A stretch of 64,000 nt of DNA from contig CAYMUR010000006.1 in assembly GCA_964393615.1 (NCBI GenBank), positions 38,439 to 102,438 on the forward strand, given 5' to 3'. The notes below the pieces were generated by a model that had not been told where the DNA came from, ran no database searches, and saw only the letters and a list, made by a program, of their open reading frames with translations. Below, piece by piece: positions 29,201-39,223 of the stretch (its first letter is position 1; each line of letters begins with the position of its first letter). Origin of the DNA: CAYMUR01 sp964393615. Its GTDB lineage: Bacteria; Planctomycetota; Planctomycetia; Pirellulales; Pirellulaceae. A program made the translations under genes and the position numbers.

Positions 29201-32200
29201 TTTACCTGTGTCGTCGTATTCAAACGAATAGCGTGTAACTCCGTCTGGTCCCACCAGGGTAACCCGTTCACCAGCGTTGGAAAGTCGGCCACCGTATTCG
29301 CCACTCGCCCCTCCCTGCCCGTCGTCACCTGTTGCGATCGGAACGTTGATTCCGTAACGCGACTGAAAAGCGGCGACATTCTTGACCACGACAATACGCT
29401 CGTCTGGGGCGAGTGTCTGGGCCGCGAAGGTGAAGTCGATGCCCTGTGAAATCCCGGCGACGTCGACTTGGACAAACTTCATACCGTCTAAATCAAGAGG
29501 GTTGGTCCCCACGTTCATCAGCTCGATGTACTCAAAGTCATCGCTGTCCGTCGTGGAGAATTCACCAGCCTGCGCCACGTGGGGGTTATAGTTTAATTCC
29601 GTAACCACCAAGTCGGGCGCGGCCACGAAATCCTCCACTGTCTGTCCACTCCAACGCGTGAGAAATTGGCTGGTCGGCATGTAGGACCTTGCGGCAATCC
29701 TGGTTGGTTCCTGGATGACGATCGGTTGCCCCGTGAATTCGATAGCCTGCGGGTTGACGTCACCACCGGGCAGCCGGGGATCCGAGCCGTCGACGGTGTA
29801 ATAGATCTTCGCGCTGGGAGAGGAGAGCGTCACTTGGGCACCCGCATCCACGTACCCTCCTGGACAACTCATCTCGACGGGTGCCATCAATTGTTGATTG
29901 ACATAATCACGACGGCGGTCGAGGAACGTTGCGATCCTGGTAATATCGTCGTCCAGTCCGATTGGTCCCATGACATCCGCCAAGGTCGATTTGACGACAT
30001 CCGATGTCAAAGCAACATTCGCAATATCCCATAACTGGGCACCATATTCAGGGAGCACGTCGACATGATTGACGAGCCGATTCAAGGCAGAAATACCAGT
30101 AAATCGCCGCAACGGTGCGCTGCTATTGATAAACATTTCATCCAGATCAAAGGGAACCATCTGGAATCGCGGGTCCAGCACGCCACGATACATCGCGTAT
30201 TCATCGGCCACCGATTCGAATCCCAAGTGCAGGCCATCCGCTTCATCGTTGAGAAACTCGTGCATTGCGAGGGCGCGGAGCCACTGCTCGATATTCACCA
30301 CTTGGCCGACGTCCTCGAGATATGTTTCGTTCGGGGAGTTATTAAGCTGGAACGTGAGGTTGATCACGTCGGACCAGTCTTGCTCGCTTTTGTTCGTTTC
30401 TTTTTCGTAGCTGACGTATGGTAACGGGTCGGTACCCCAATATCGCAGGCCTGCGCCTTTACCACCTGAGGGATATTCCGGGGGCGATTCCGACGGCCGG
30501 CGACCCTTATAGAGATTGCCACCGTCGTCCAAGGGAAAATGGTTCTCGGCGAATTCCGAGTTCAGCGTTTCAATTNNNNNNNNNNCCATATGCCCCACCC
30601 GGAGACTTGACCCTGAGGTTCTGGCCGTTGCTATACATGATGATCGGTTGGGCTTCTTGAGACGCCATGCCACCCATGGCAAATAATGAATAGGCGGCGA
30701 ACTGTTCCGCTAATTTCCACACGTTCAGGTCCAACGCCGTCAAACCTTGCCAAGGTCGGTCTGAAGGAATATTGATACGATTGTTCGGCGGATTCTGCCT
30801 TCTCGAGTAGTTGCCACGCAGGCGTATTCCCGTCGTATAGCGGACGTCGACATCGGTGTCCGTGAGCGCGATGAACGTGGCGTTCATCTCGGAATTGATC
30901 CTGGAGCCGTTTCTCGCGAGTGCCTCTAATGTTTCCAATGTGCCGCGTTCGGCGGTGGTCATGATCTGGTGATAGACGGGGACACTGCCCGGGTCGAGTC
31001 TCCCCTGCACTGCCTCGAGTTCCGGCAACAGAAGTGTTCGCGTGGCGACGGCGTCAAAGTTTAATAGTTGAACGGCCAGGATATTTTGTCCGTTGTTCAA
31101 GAGCCCGGAATCGTTGGCGATGAGGAACGGCTGTGCCGTGAGGGCATCGATGTCCGCGCGGTCTGAATCGGCTGTGGAGTTCCACTGCGGCGGCCCCGTC
31201 AAACCTGCCCGCGCGACCTCCGTCCCATTGATGTACGCCACGAATGCGTCGTCGTACTGCATTCGCAGTCTCAACAACTCGAGCGATGCCGGATCGCTGA
31301 CTGAAAAAGGCACGCGAATCAGTGCGGACGTGTTTTGGCCTTGGAGAGCACCCTCTAGATCGAGTCCCACGTGTTGTTCGTAACTTACCAGTTGCAAGGG
31401 GGTGGCCCCGGCAGACAACGTAAAGACGTGCTGGGGGTCTAAGGCGGTGTCCCACACGGCGACGTCGTCGATCAGCCCTTGGAAATCACCCCATTCGTTC
31501 TGTCCAGGTCGGGACAAGCCGATGGTGAAGGGGGAGGTTCCACTATCCATCATCCACCCGCCGTACTCGCTATGTTCACTGACCAACGAGCCGTCGACAT
31601 ACAATTTGAGCTCGTTCGCATTGCCGTCGTCATAACTCATGACGAGATGATGCCAGGTGTTGCTTTGAATGGATGCGGGCTGGCTGACCGGCGGGATCGA
31701 CCCTCCCAATTCGAGCGTGTCGAGGTAGACTTCGACCGTGTCCGCTGCGGTGCCGATTTCCAAGTTGTCGTTGGAACCACTGCTGGACTGAGCAATCAAG
31801 ACGTTATTCACCTCGTGATTGGTTTCGTTGGCGCTGCCGACGTGGTCAACGGTGCGACGGAACCATAGCGAGATGGAAAACTTCGAGGGATTGACTAACT
31901 CCGAGATCACGCCTGGGAGCACGTAGTCACCATCTCCGTCAAAGGAGAGGGCTTCGCCAAACACCCCTTGCCCACCCGTGGTCAGCGTCGCGCCCGCCAC
32001 CGCCCCGTCATAGCGGCCACGGATGTCAGGAGCCACCGTTCCGCCGGACGTCAGCTCGTCGAATGTCCAATAGGCAATCGGCGCCGCAACCGTCGGCCCT
32101 GCCTGGTCGGTCTCGTAGCCGACACCAATCGTACCGCTGGACCAGGCGGCATCGCTAAAGGGTTCATTGCCCCCCCTCCAGCTGGTACCCAGCGAATCGT

Positions 32201-35045
32201 CGCTGGGGACAATGGCCCGCGCCGCGGCACCTGCCTCAATGAGCGAAATCGTAGGGGCGGCCAAATCGTCAAGAACCTGGTAGAGTGCGTTCGCTTGATG
32301 CAGACTCGGGGTTGCCTCGAGCTGTGGCAGCACCAACGCGCGCGTGGCGGTATCTGCGTTGAGCATTTGAATTGCCAGGATGTTGTCTCCGTCGACCAGC
32401 ATTCCCGGTAAATTGGTGATGGAAAAATCCACCGGCGTCAGCACCTCTCTGTCCAGGCGGTCCGCATCGGCGACGGAATTCCATTGCGGTGCACCGGTGA
32501 CACCGGCCCGCGCTGCCTCGGTCCCGTTAATGTACGCCACGAATGCGTCGTCGTACTGCATGCTCAGACGCAACGCATCGAACGAATTCGATCCACTGAC
32601 TGTGAAAGGCAGGCGCACGTAGGCGGAAGTTTTGTCTTGATTCTGGAAGGCATTTCCCAGGTCGAGCCCCAATAGCTCGTCGTAACCCGCCAGCAAAGAG
32701 GGAGATGTGCCGGAAAACAACGCGGAGACCTGTTGGGCGTCGATCGCAGTGTCCCACACGGCCAAGTCGTCGATCAGTCCTTCGAAATCACCCCATTCGT
32801 TCTGTCCAGGTCGGGACAAGCCGATGGTGAAGGGGGAGGTTCCACTGTCCACAACCGACCTGCCATACTCGCTGTGTTCACTGGCCAACGAGCCGTCGAC
32901 ATACAATTTGAGTTCGTTGGCAACGCTGCTGTCATAACTCACGACGAGATGATGCCAGGTCCCGTTTTGAATGGATGCGGGCTGGCTGACCGGTGGGATC
33001 GACCCTCCCAATTCGAGCGTGTCGAGGTAGACTTCGACCGCATCCGCTGCGGTGCCGATCTCCAAGTTGTCGTTGGAAGCACTGCTGGACTGAGCAATCA
33101 AGACGTTATTCACCTCGTGATTGGTTTCGTTGGCGCTGCCGACGTGGTCAACGGTGCGACGGAACCATAGCGAGATGGAAAACTTCGAGGGATTGACTAA
33201 CTCCGAGATCACGCCTGGGAGCACGTAGTCACCATCTCCGTCAAAGGAGAGGGCTTCGCCAAATACCCCTTGCCCCCCCGTGGTCAGCGTCGCGCCCACA
33301 ACCGTCCCGTCATAGCGGCCGCCGATATCAGGAGCCACCGTCCCGCTGGACGTCAGCTCGTCGAATGTCCAATGGGCAATCGGCGCCGCAGCCGTCGGCC
33401 CTGCCTGGTCGGTCTCGTAGCCGACACCAATCGTGCCGCTGGACCAGGCGGCATCGCTAAACGGTTCGTTGCCCCCCCTCCAGCTGGTACCCAGCGAATC
33501 GTCGCTGGGGACCATAGCTCGCACCGCGGCACCTGTCTCAATGAGCGGAATCTCTTGGCCGTCCGTGTCATCCTGGACAGGTGCCGGCCAGGTACGAACA
33601 TGATTCGATGCATCGTTGGCATAAACATAGAATTCCACCACGGTATCGTTAGGTTGCGCGGGAATGGTGGCCCCATAGACGAAGTTGCCGGCCAGCCCGT
33701 CGCTATGCTGACCGTCATCGTGCATCGTCAACGCGCTGAAATTGGCATCAGTGTCAACACGCCAGAAGAGTGTGGCGGCAAGACCGTCAAGCGTCTGATC
33801 CACCAGTCGCGCCGTGACTGTCACGGGGTCGGATGACCGTGGTATCGTGGGGAAATGACTCACGTCCAAGATGACCGGCGCGGTGTCCGTGGCCGCCACC
33901 GAATTCATCGCGCCAGGTGTACCGCCGTCGGAAACACTGGCCGCCCAATTCTGCCCGAATTCATTGTTCATTTGCAGATTTACCAACTCCAGCGATTTTC
34001 CGCTGCCGTCAGGTTCCGCCAGCCAGGTCCACCCCGTGAATCCCTGGTGGTAGGGTCCCGCAGTACGAACCGCCCAATCACCCTCGTCGGCATACGTGAG
34101 CGAGTCGATGGTCAGGCCTAAATCGTCAACCAGACGGAGCTCTTCGCTGCGGTTGCTCAGCTTTCCTTCCCAACCCCCAATCACATTCATCACGGTGGGA
34201 TAGTTGGTTTGAAACATGGGGACATCGGCCGCGACGACCAGGTATTCGCCTGCCCCTAAGGTGACCTGCGGAAAGATAAAGTTGATGCCCCGGTCGAAGC
34301 TCCAGCCTGCCAGATCGACCACCGTTTCGCCGACGTTGTAAATCTCGATGTATTCTTCCAACGTGTTTTCGCCGGGAGACGTGATAGGGACAGTCTCATG
34401 GTGGGGGTGATACATGAGCTCCGTGATCACGATTTGCCCTGCGAGGTCAGCAACCGGATCGACCAGGTTGGCAGCATCGGGTGTGGGATTGGGAAAGAAA
34501 CCGACACGCGAGCCGTCGAGGGAGACACCGAACGACACGTCTGCCAACTGGGCTGGGAACTGTGGCGCGTACTCAGAGGCAATCGACGTCCCATCGGGAT
34601 CGACCAACGCCAGGTACTCGCCACCACCACTGAGCCTGAAGTTGGTGTGTAACTCACTCCACGGATTGTCGCGATCCTTGTTGGAGGCGAAGACCAACAG
34701 CTGGTCGCCGGCGGGAATGGTAACGTCAGGAAATTGCCATTTTGTCAGACTTCCCGCGTCGTCGGTCGCATACCAACCGTTCAGGTTAACCGACGCGCCA
34801 CCCGCATTACGCACTTCGAACCAATCGGAGAACTCACCGTCTTCATCCGCGAGAACGGAGTTATTGACGGCTAGCAATTCGCTGATGACCAGGTTCGTCG
34901 TCAGGAGGTGGCGGCATTCCAGCCGCTCAAAGGACAAAGACCTCCCCTGTCTAACAAGAGCACTGCGCGATCCTGGATTTCGGGAAGCGGCAGTGCGCAC
35001 AGCCCTATCTGGACGGTTTGTTTTTCCCTGATCGTCAATTTTCAT
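26225..35045 (-). CDS. Giant surface protein: lamin-tail, LamG, CotH, P-domain and dockerin
   Basis: A multidomain exported protein of at least 2930 residues, split by an assembly gap. From the N-terminus: FERLECRHLL (39-48), a variant of the planctomycete LEPR-XLL motif; two lamin-tail domains (about 52-165 and 203-330); a beta domain; two copies of a LamG-containing unit (from about 499 and 933); then a CotH-like domain that crosses the gap (LRLRGNYSRRQNPP before, PFDLDEMFI after). After the gap come a chitobiase-type YYTVDGSDPR domain, three more lamin-tail domains, repeats of the NPVVLAQPASFNGSDPVVV type, a proprotein-convertase P-domain and about four dockerin-like calcium loops (DMDDDGDVDRQDVDHL and similar). 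A start of ATG at 35045 follows AGGTAG and a good promoter. The frames on the two sides differ by one base, so the gap is not really ten bases or there is a frameshift. CotH-type kinases phosphorylate coat proteins; activity here is unproven. Confidence 0.85.
30576..30585. other. Assembly gap (10 N) inside the CotH domain
   Basis: Ten ambiguous bases. The upstream frame ends ...VKSPGGAYG and the downstream frame resumes IETLNSEFAENH, both typical of CotH, but they are out of phase by one base if the gap is taken as ten. Confidence 1.
31440..32252. repeat. Tandem duplicated LamG-encoding segment, copy B
   Basis: This segment matches 32742-33554 at a constant offset of 1302 bp (434 codons) with scattered substitutions and no indels seen. 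Checked anchors include gaaatcacc at 31482 and 32784, tcaaaggaga at 31939 and 33241, and gctggtac at 32181 and 33483. It encodes the second LamG unit of the giant protein. Confidence 0.92.
32742..33554. repeat. Tandem duplicated LamG-encoding segment, copy A
   Basis: First copy, in reading order, of the 1302-bp-period duplication. It starts at the codons for IPLIETGAA and runs through the LamG domain. The rest of the 434-residue unit (the YVRLPFTVSGSNSFD to QLEATPS part) is recognisable in both copies as protein but much more diverged. Confidence 0.92.
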
Positions 35046-35486
35046 TTCACTACCTGATCGGTTGATTTGTTCACCACTACGGACCCTGTTGGTTGTTCTC
35101 TGCCGGTCGGTTGTGTCTTCTTACTATCATAACAGATTTGGCGATCACTGCCAAAAAATTCCGCTGCGGCTGTGTGGCCGGATTGCATGGTAGGGTCTCA
35201 TTTTTGGGGCTCTAAAAATTTCCCGTAGGGGATACATATTTTGATGTCATATAGAGCATTGTTGTCGGTCGCGACGTGCGGGATTTTTGTGCGTGATTTC
35301 TTGTCACTTGAGGTGTGCACTCGCCGGATCAAGCGTTTGGTTCCGTCGGTGTACCGACAAGTCCCAGCGCCTCGAAGATGGCACCGGGTGCTCTGGTCGC
35401 GTTGTCGCCATTCTCAACGGGATGGGGTGAAAAATGGGGCCAGGGCCCGTTGCGCGTGTCATTCGTTCGTGCCGACGCGCAGTAGA
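35046..35486. other. Intergenic region upstream of the giant gene
   Basis: About 440 bases. The proximal part holds the predicted promoter at 35126-35154. The distal part (35160-35486) has an open frame of 100 codons on the plus strand with no ribosome binding site and no recognisable motif; it is not called. Confidence 0.5.
35126..35154 (-). promoter_or_regulatory. Predicted sigma-70-type promoter of the giant surface-protein gene
   Basis: Read on the minus strand: TTGGCA (35154-35149), a 17-bp spacer, then TATGAT (35131-35126). Each hexamer differs from consensus at one position. Transcription would start near 35118, giving a leader of about 73 bases before the ATG at 35045. Confidence 0.5.
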
Positions 35487-36911
35487 TCAGGAGGCCCTGG
35501 TCAAACGCTCCGAGAGATCGTTCTGACCGCCGACATCCGTTAGCCGGTGATCGCGCCCCTCAAAGAGATAAGTCAGCGCTTGCTGATCGAGTCCCAGCAA
35601 CGAGAGCATCGTGGCGTGAAGATCGTTCACGTGCACTTTGTCTTCGACCGCAGAAAAACCAAAGTCGTCCGTCGCGCCGATGACCTTGCCGCCCCGGATT
35701 CCGCCACCGGCCATCCACATGCTGAATCCATACGGATGATGGTCCCGACCGTTGCCACCTTGTCGGATCGGTGTTCGCCCGAACTCACCGCCCCAGATCA
35801 CCAGCGTCTCTTCCAGTAAACCACGCTGATCCAGGTCCTGGAGCAGAGCCGCAATCGGCTGATCCACCCTCCGGGCTTGCTTCTGGTGATTCTGTTTGCA
35901 CCCGCTATGCGCGTCCCAGTCGCCGTCCACAAGGTGCATGTAACGCACACCCCGTTCGACCATCCGGCGCGCCATCAAACACATTTTTCCGAAGCCTGCC
36001 GTCGGTTCGGATCCGAGTCCATACATCTTGTGCGTTGCCACCGATTCCTGTGATAAGTCAATCAAGTCGGGAGCGGCTGATTGCATGCGGTAAGCCAGTT
36101 CGTAGTTGGCGATGCGGGCGTCGAGGCGCGAATCGCCGATCCGGCTTTCGCGGTGGGTCCTGTTCCACTTGCCCAGCTGGTCGAGCATCAGCCGCTGGTC
36201 CGCTGACGAAAGTCCGCTGGGCCGCTGCAGATTCTGGATCGGAGCGCCCCCGGTGCGCAAATAAGTTCCCTGGTAGATGGCGGGCAGGAAGCCGGAGCTG
36301 AAAGTAGCTGCTCCGTTGCGGAAGTTTGCATCGGTCATGGCGACATAGGCGGGCAGATCTTCATTTTCACTGCCCAGTCCATACGTCACCCAGGCGCCGG
36401 CGCTGGGATGCCCGAGAAGGCGCGTGCCGGAGTGCATCATCGTGAGCGCCGAACCGTGGATGAAAAGGTCGTGATGGCAGGAGCGGATGACGGCGAGCTT
36501 ATCGGCATGCGTGGCCAACTCAGGGAACAGGCTGGAAATTTCAACGCCCGATTCGCCGTGCTGCTGAAATTCGAAAACCGGCGCCAGGATCTTCGCATCC
36601 GCCGTGTTAATCTGCGCCAGATCAAAGTCACGCAGTTCTTGCGGCAACAATTGTCCATCGAACTTCTTCATCTGTGGCTTGGGATCGAACGTTTCCAGCT
36701 GGCTAGGCCCGCCCTGCATGAACAGGAAGATCACGTGTCGGGCCCGGGAAGCGAATACAGGTTCTTTCACAGCCAGCAGATTGGGTGTTTGGTCGGCCCG
36801 AGCAAGGTTGTCTCGCAGCAAGAGATCACCGAGCGCAACAGACCCCATTCCAAGGGTGGAGTGAAACAGGAAATCGCGGCGGTGAGTCGGCTGTGGTTGT
36901 TTCGTCATCAT
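35487..36911 (-). CDS. DUF1501 family protein, Tat-exported
   Basis: A 474-residue member of the DUF1501 family, a sulfatase/alkaline-phosphatase-like fold very abundant in planctomycetes. The N-terminus has a twin-arginine signal (HRRDFLFHSTLGMGSVALG, about 10-28). Family marks include FLFMQGGPSQLETFDPKP, VIRSCHHDLFIHGSA and WGGEFGRTP, and the closing LTDVGG. It begins 13 bp after the stop of the PSCyt2/PSD1 gene, and the pair is almost certainly co-transcribed. Such pairs are thought to act together outside the cytoplasm, perhaps on sulfated polymers, but no DUF1501 activity is established to my knowledge. Confidence 0.9.
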   Translation of the reverse strand: MMTKQPQPTHRRDFLFHSTLGMGSVALGDLLLRDNLARADQTPNLLAVKEPVFASRARHVIFLFMQGGPSQLETFDPKPQMKKFDGQLLPQELRDFDLAQINTADAKILAPVFEFQQHGESGVEISSLFPELATHADKLAVIRSCHHDLFIHGSALTMMHSGTRLLGHPSAGAWVTYGLGSENEDLPAYVAMTDANFRNGAATFSSGFLPAIYQGTYLRTGGAPIQNLQRPSGLSSADQRLMLDQLGKWNRTHRESRIGDSRLDARIANYELAYRMQSAAPDLIDLSQESVATHKMYGLGSEPTAGFGKMCLMARRMVERGVRYMHLVDGDWDAHSGCKQNHQKQARRVDQPIAALLQDLDQRGLLEETLVIWGGEFGRTPIRQGGNGRDHHPYGFSMWMAGGGIRGGKVIGATDDFGFSAVEDKVHVNDLHATMLSLLGLDQQALTYLFEGRDHRLTDVGGQNDLSERLTRAS

Positions 36912-36924
36912 TCAGCGCCATGGG

Positions 36925-39114
36925 TCAATCGATGAAGGTGAACTCGTTCAAGTTATACACCGTCAGGCAGAGTTTGATCAGTGCGGTAGCTTCTGCCTGG
37001 GGGATGGGCTTCAAGCTGTCAGGAATGCCCGTGAGTGCTTCGGCGTTGCCTTCTTCGGCAGCATGCATCAGGGTTTGTAGCAGCTGTTGCGCATCGAGTT
37101 GCTCCGTAATGCTGATCGGACGTCCCAGCGCGATCATCCACAGCCGTTCTGGCCACAGTTTTCGATCGTCGCCGACATCTTTCACGACGCGCCCGGCGAG
37201 ATATTTGGCCTGGTTGAATACGGAGGAGCTATTGAGTGACCACAGGGCCTGCGGCGCCACGGTGGTGACATCTCGTTCGGGACAACTGACCGAATTGACC
37301 GGCGCGTCGAACACTTCGAACATCGGAAAGTGGAAATTGCGACGGACCAGAATGTACAGGCCACGGCGAGTGTGCTCGGCCTGGTCGCCCGAAATGGGCC
37401 ATTGCCATTTTTCCCTGAGTGCGGCGATCTCGTCAGCGGCCAATGGTGGAACGACAGGCCGGCCACCCATTTTCAAGTTGATCGTGCCCGACGCGGCATG
37501 AATGTTGTCCCACAGGGCTTCCGCTTCCAGACGGCGTCGGTTCATCCGCCACAGATAGCGGTTATCCGGATCCACGTCCAAATGCTGTTGAGTGCCGAAG
37601 TGACTGCTCATCTGGTAAGCGCCTGACGCCATGATCAGCCGATGTATCTGTTTGACGCTCCAACCTTGCTCGACGAATTCCGTGGCCAGCCAATCGAGCA
37701 GTTCAGGATGCGACGGCGATACGCCCATGTTGCCAAAGTCATTGGGCGTTTGCACAATGCCGTGACCGAAATGCCAATGCCAGATCCGATTCACCATCAC
37801 GCGGGCTGTCAGTGGATGATCGGGCTGGGTCAACCACAACGCGAAATCTTTGCGAGAACCGAACGGTCCCGTGACGTTGGGTTCGCGTTCGGTGACCTGC
37901 GCCAGGACGACAGGAATCGCGGGCTCCACCAGATGCTTTTTCTTGTACAGTTCGCCCCGTTCCAGGAAGTGGACGGATTTCAGCAATTCCGGACGGTCGT
38001 GAGCCAGCACCGTGGCCGTGGGAATCTGCATGAGGATGTCATACGGTTTCTGGGGAACCGACAAAAGGTTATCAGGAATTTCCATTAATCGATCCACGAT
38101 GGCGTTTCGCAGATTCTCCTGTTCCTGCTTTTCGGTGTCCGTGAGTTCACTTTCTTTCGTCCGCTTACGGAAAACCTGCAGGGCGATCTTGGCTTCCTGG
38201 AGCGCGGTCAATCGTGGGTAGGTGTAATTCCAATTGCCAATTTCGTTCGGCGTGACGGTCGCTAGATCGACCTTGGTACTACTGACGAAGATGGCTTGCA
38301 GTCCGTAGTAATCCTGTTGCGTGATGGGGTCGAACTTGTGATTGTGACAGCGGGCGCATCCCATCGTTAGCCCCATGAATGCTGCGGCCGTCGTATCCGC
38401 CCAGTCGGTGAGCGTTTCATACTTCAGGCGTGTCGCGTCCAAAGTCGATTCGGACACCTGCGGGTGCAGGCAATAAAACCCGGTGCCGATCCGGGCCTGA
38501 AGGTGCGCAGCCTGGTCCTCTGTGATTTCATAAACCCGCTTGGGATCCAAATCCATATTGTCAGGCCACAGTTCATCCCCGGCGATCTGTTCCTGGACAA
38601 AAATATTGTACGGCTTGTCCTTGTTAAATGACTCGATCACGTAATCGCGATATCGCCACGCGTTTGGGATGCTGTCGTCGCCTTCGAACCCTTGAGAATC
38701 CGCATAGCGAGCCACATCCAGCCAGTGCCGGCCCCAGCGCTCGCCATATTGCTGCGACTCAAGTAGCTCGTCGATCAGGTTGCTCCACGCTTGCGGTGAT
38801 TCGTCGCTGATGAATTTCTCGACTTGCTCCGGAGACGGCGGCAGGCCAATCAGGTCAAAATACGCGCGGCGGACGAGCGTGTGGCGATCGGCCGCGGGGG
38901 CCGGTTCGAGATCCTTTTGCTCCAACTTCTGCAGCAGAAAAGCGTCAATCGGATTTCGAACACGCTTGCCATGCTCGAGCGCGTCACTGTCGGGAACGGC
39001 CGGTCGCACAGGTTTCGAGAATGACCAAGGGACCTCAGCATGCTCTGAGCCAATCGCCTGACCCGTGGCGGTGAAGGAAAGAGCAAGGCAAATCAGCAGG
39101 AACGAGCAACGCAC
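36925..39114 (-). CDS. PSCyt2 (DUF1549) / PSD1 (DUF1553) protein, module 1
   Basis: A 729-residue exported protein with a signal peptide (1-22). The PSCyt2 domain (about 55-265) has RRAYFDLIGLPPSPEQVEKF and YGERWGRHWLDVARYADSQG, and ends with the haem-type CxxCH motif CARCHNH at 253-259. The PSD1 domain (about 430-690) has VMVNRIWHWHFGHGIVQTPNDFG, MNRRRLEAEALWD and the late FNQAKYLAGRVV segment. It lacks the N-terminal PSCyt1 cytochrome domain. The family is nearly confined to planctomycetes and relatives, and its biochemical role is unknown. It pairs with the DUF1501 gene immediately downstream. Confidence 0.9.
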   Translation of the reverse strand: MRCSFLLICLALSFTATGQAIGSEHAEVPWSFSKPVRPAVPDSDALEHGKRVRNPIDAFLLQKLEQKDLEPAPAADRHTLVRRAYFDLIGLPPSPEQVEKFISDESPQAWSNLIDELLESQQYGERWGRHWLDVARYADSQGFEGDDSIPNAWRYRDYVIESFNKDKPYNIFVQEQIAGDELWPDNMDLDPKRVYEITEDQAAHLQARIGTGFYCLHPQVSESTLDATRLKYETLTDWADTTAAAFMGLTMGCARCHNHKFDPITQQDYYGLQAIFVSSTKVDLATVTPNEIGNWNYTYPRLTALQEAKIALQVFRKRTKESELTDTEKQEQENLRNAIVDRLMEIPDNLLSVPQKPYDILMQIPTATVLAHDRPELLKSVHFLERGELYKKKHLVEPAIPVVLAQVTEREPNVTGPFGSRKDFALWLTQPDHPLTARVMVNRIWHWHFGHGIVQTPNDFGNMGVSPSHPELLDWLATEFVEQGWSVKQIHRLIMASGAYQMSSHFGTQQHLDVDPDNRYLWRMNRRRLEAEALWDNIHAASGTINLKMGGRPVVPPLAADEIAALREKWQWPISGDQAEHTRRGLYILVRRNFHFPMFEVFDAPVNSVSCPERDVTTVAPQALWSLNSSSVFNQAKYLAGRVVKDVGDDRKLWPERLWMIALGRPISITEQLDAQQLLQTLMHAAEEGNAEALTGIPDSLKPIPQAEATALIKLCLTVYNLNEFTFID

Positions 39115-39223
39115 GTAAATCTTATCCTTGCGAAGGGGCGTCTGTTATGGTGCAACGGCACACAGTACATCAAGCCCGTTGATGCAGCGCGACAATCTGC
39201 CTGTAAATTATTTTGCCCGTCAT

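Noticed and set aside
30570..30682. Apparent start of a separate gene at 30682 reading leftward into the CotH region
   Set aside because: The first codons are a wrong-frame reading of the upstream part of the giant gene joined through the Ns. Domain content shows one CotH domain on both sides, so this is one gene with a gap.
35241..35543. Open frame of 100 codons on the plus strand
   Set aside because: It has no ribosome binding site or motif and runs into the 3' end of the DUF1501 gene antisense.
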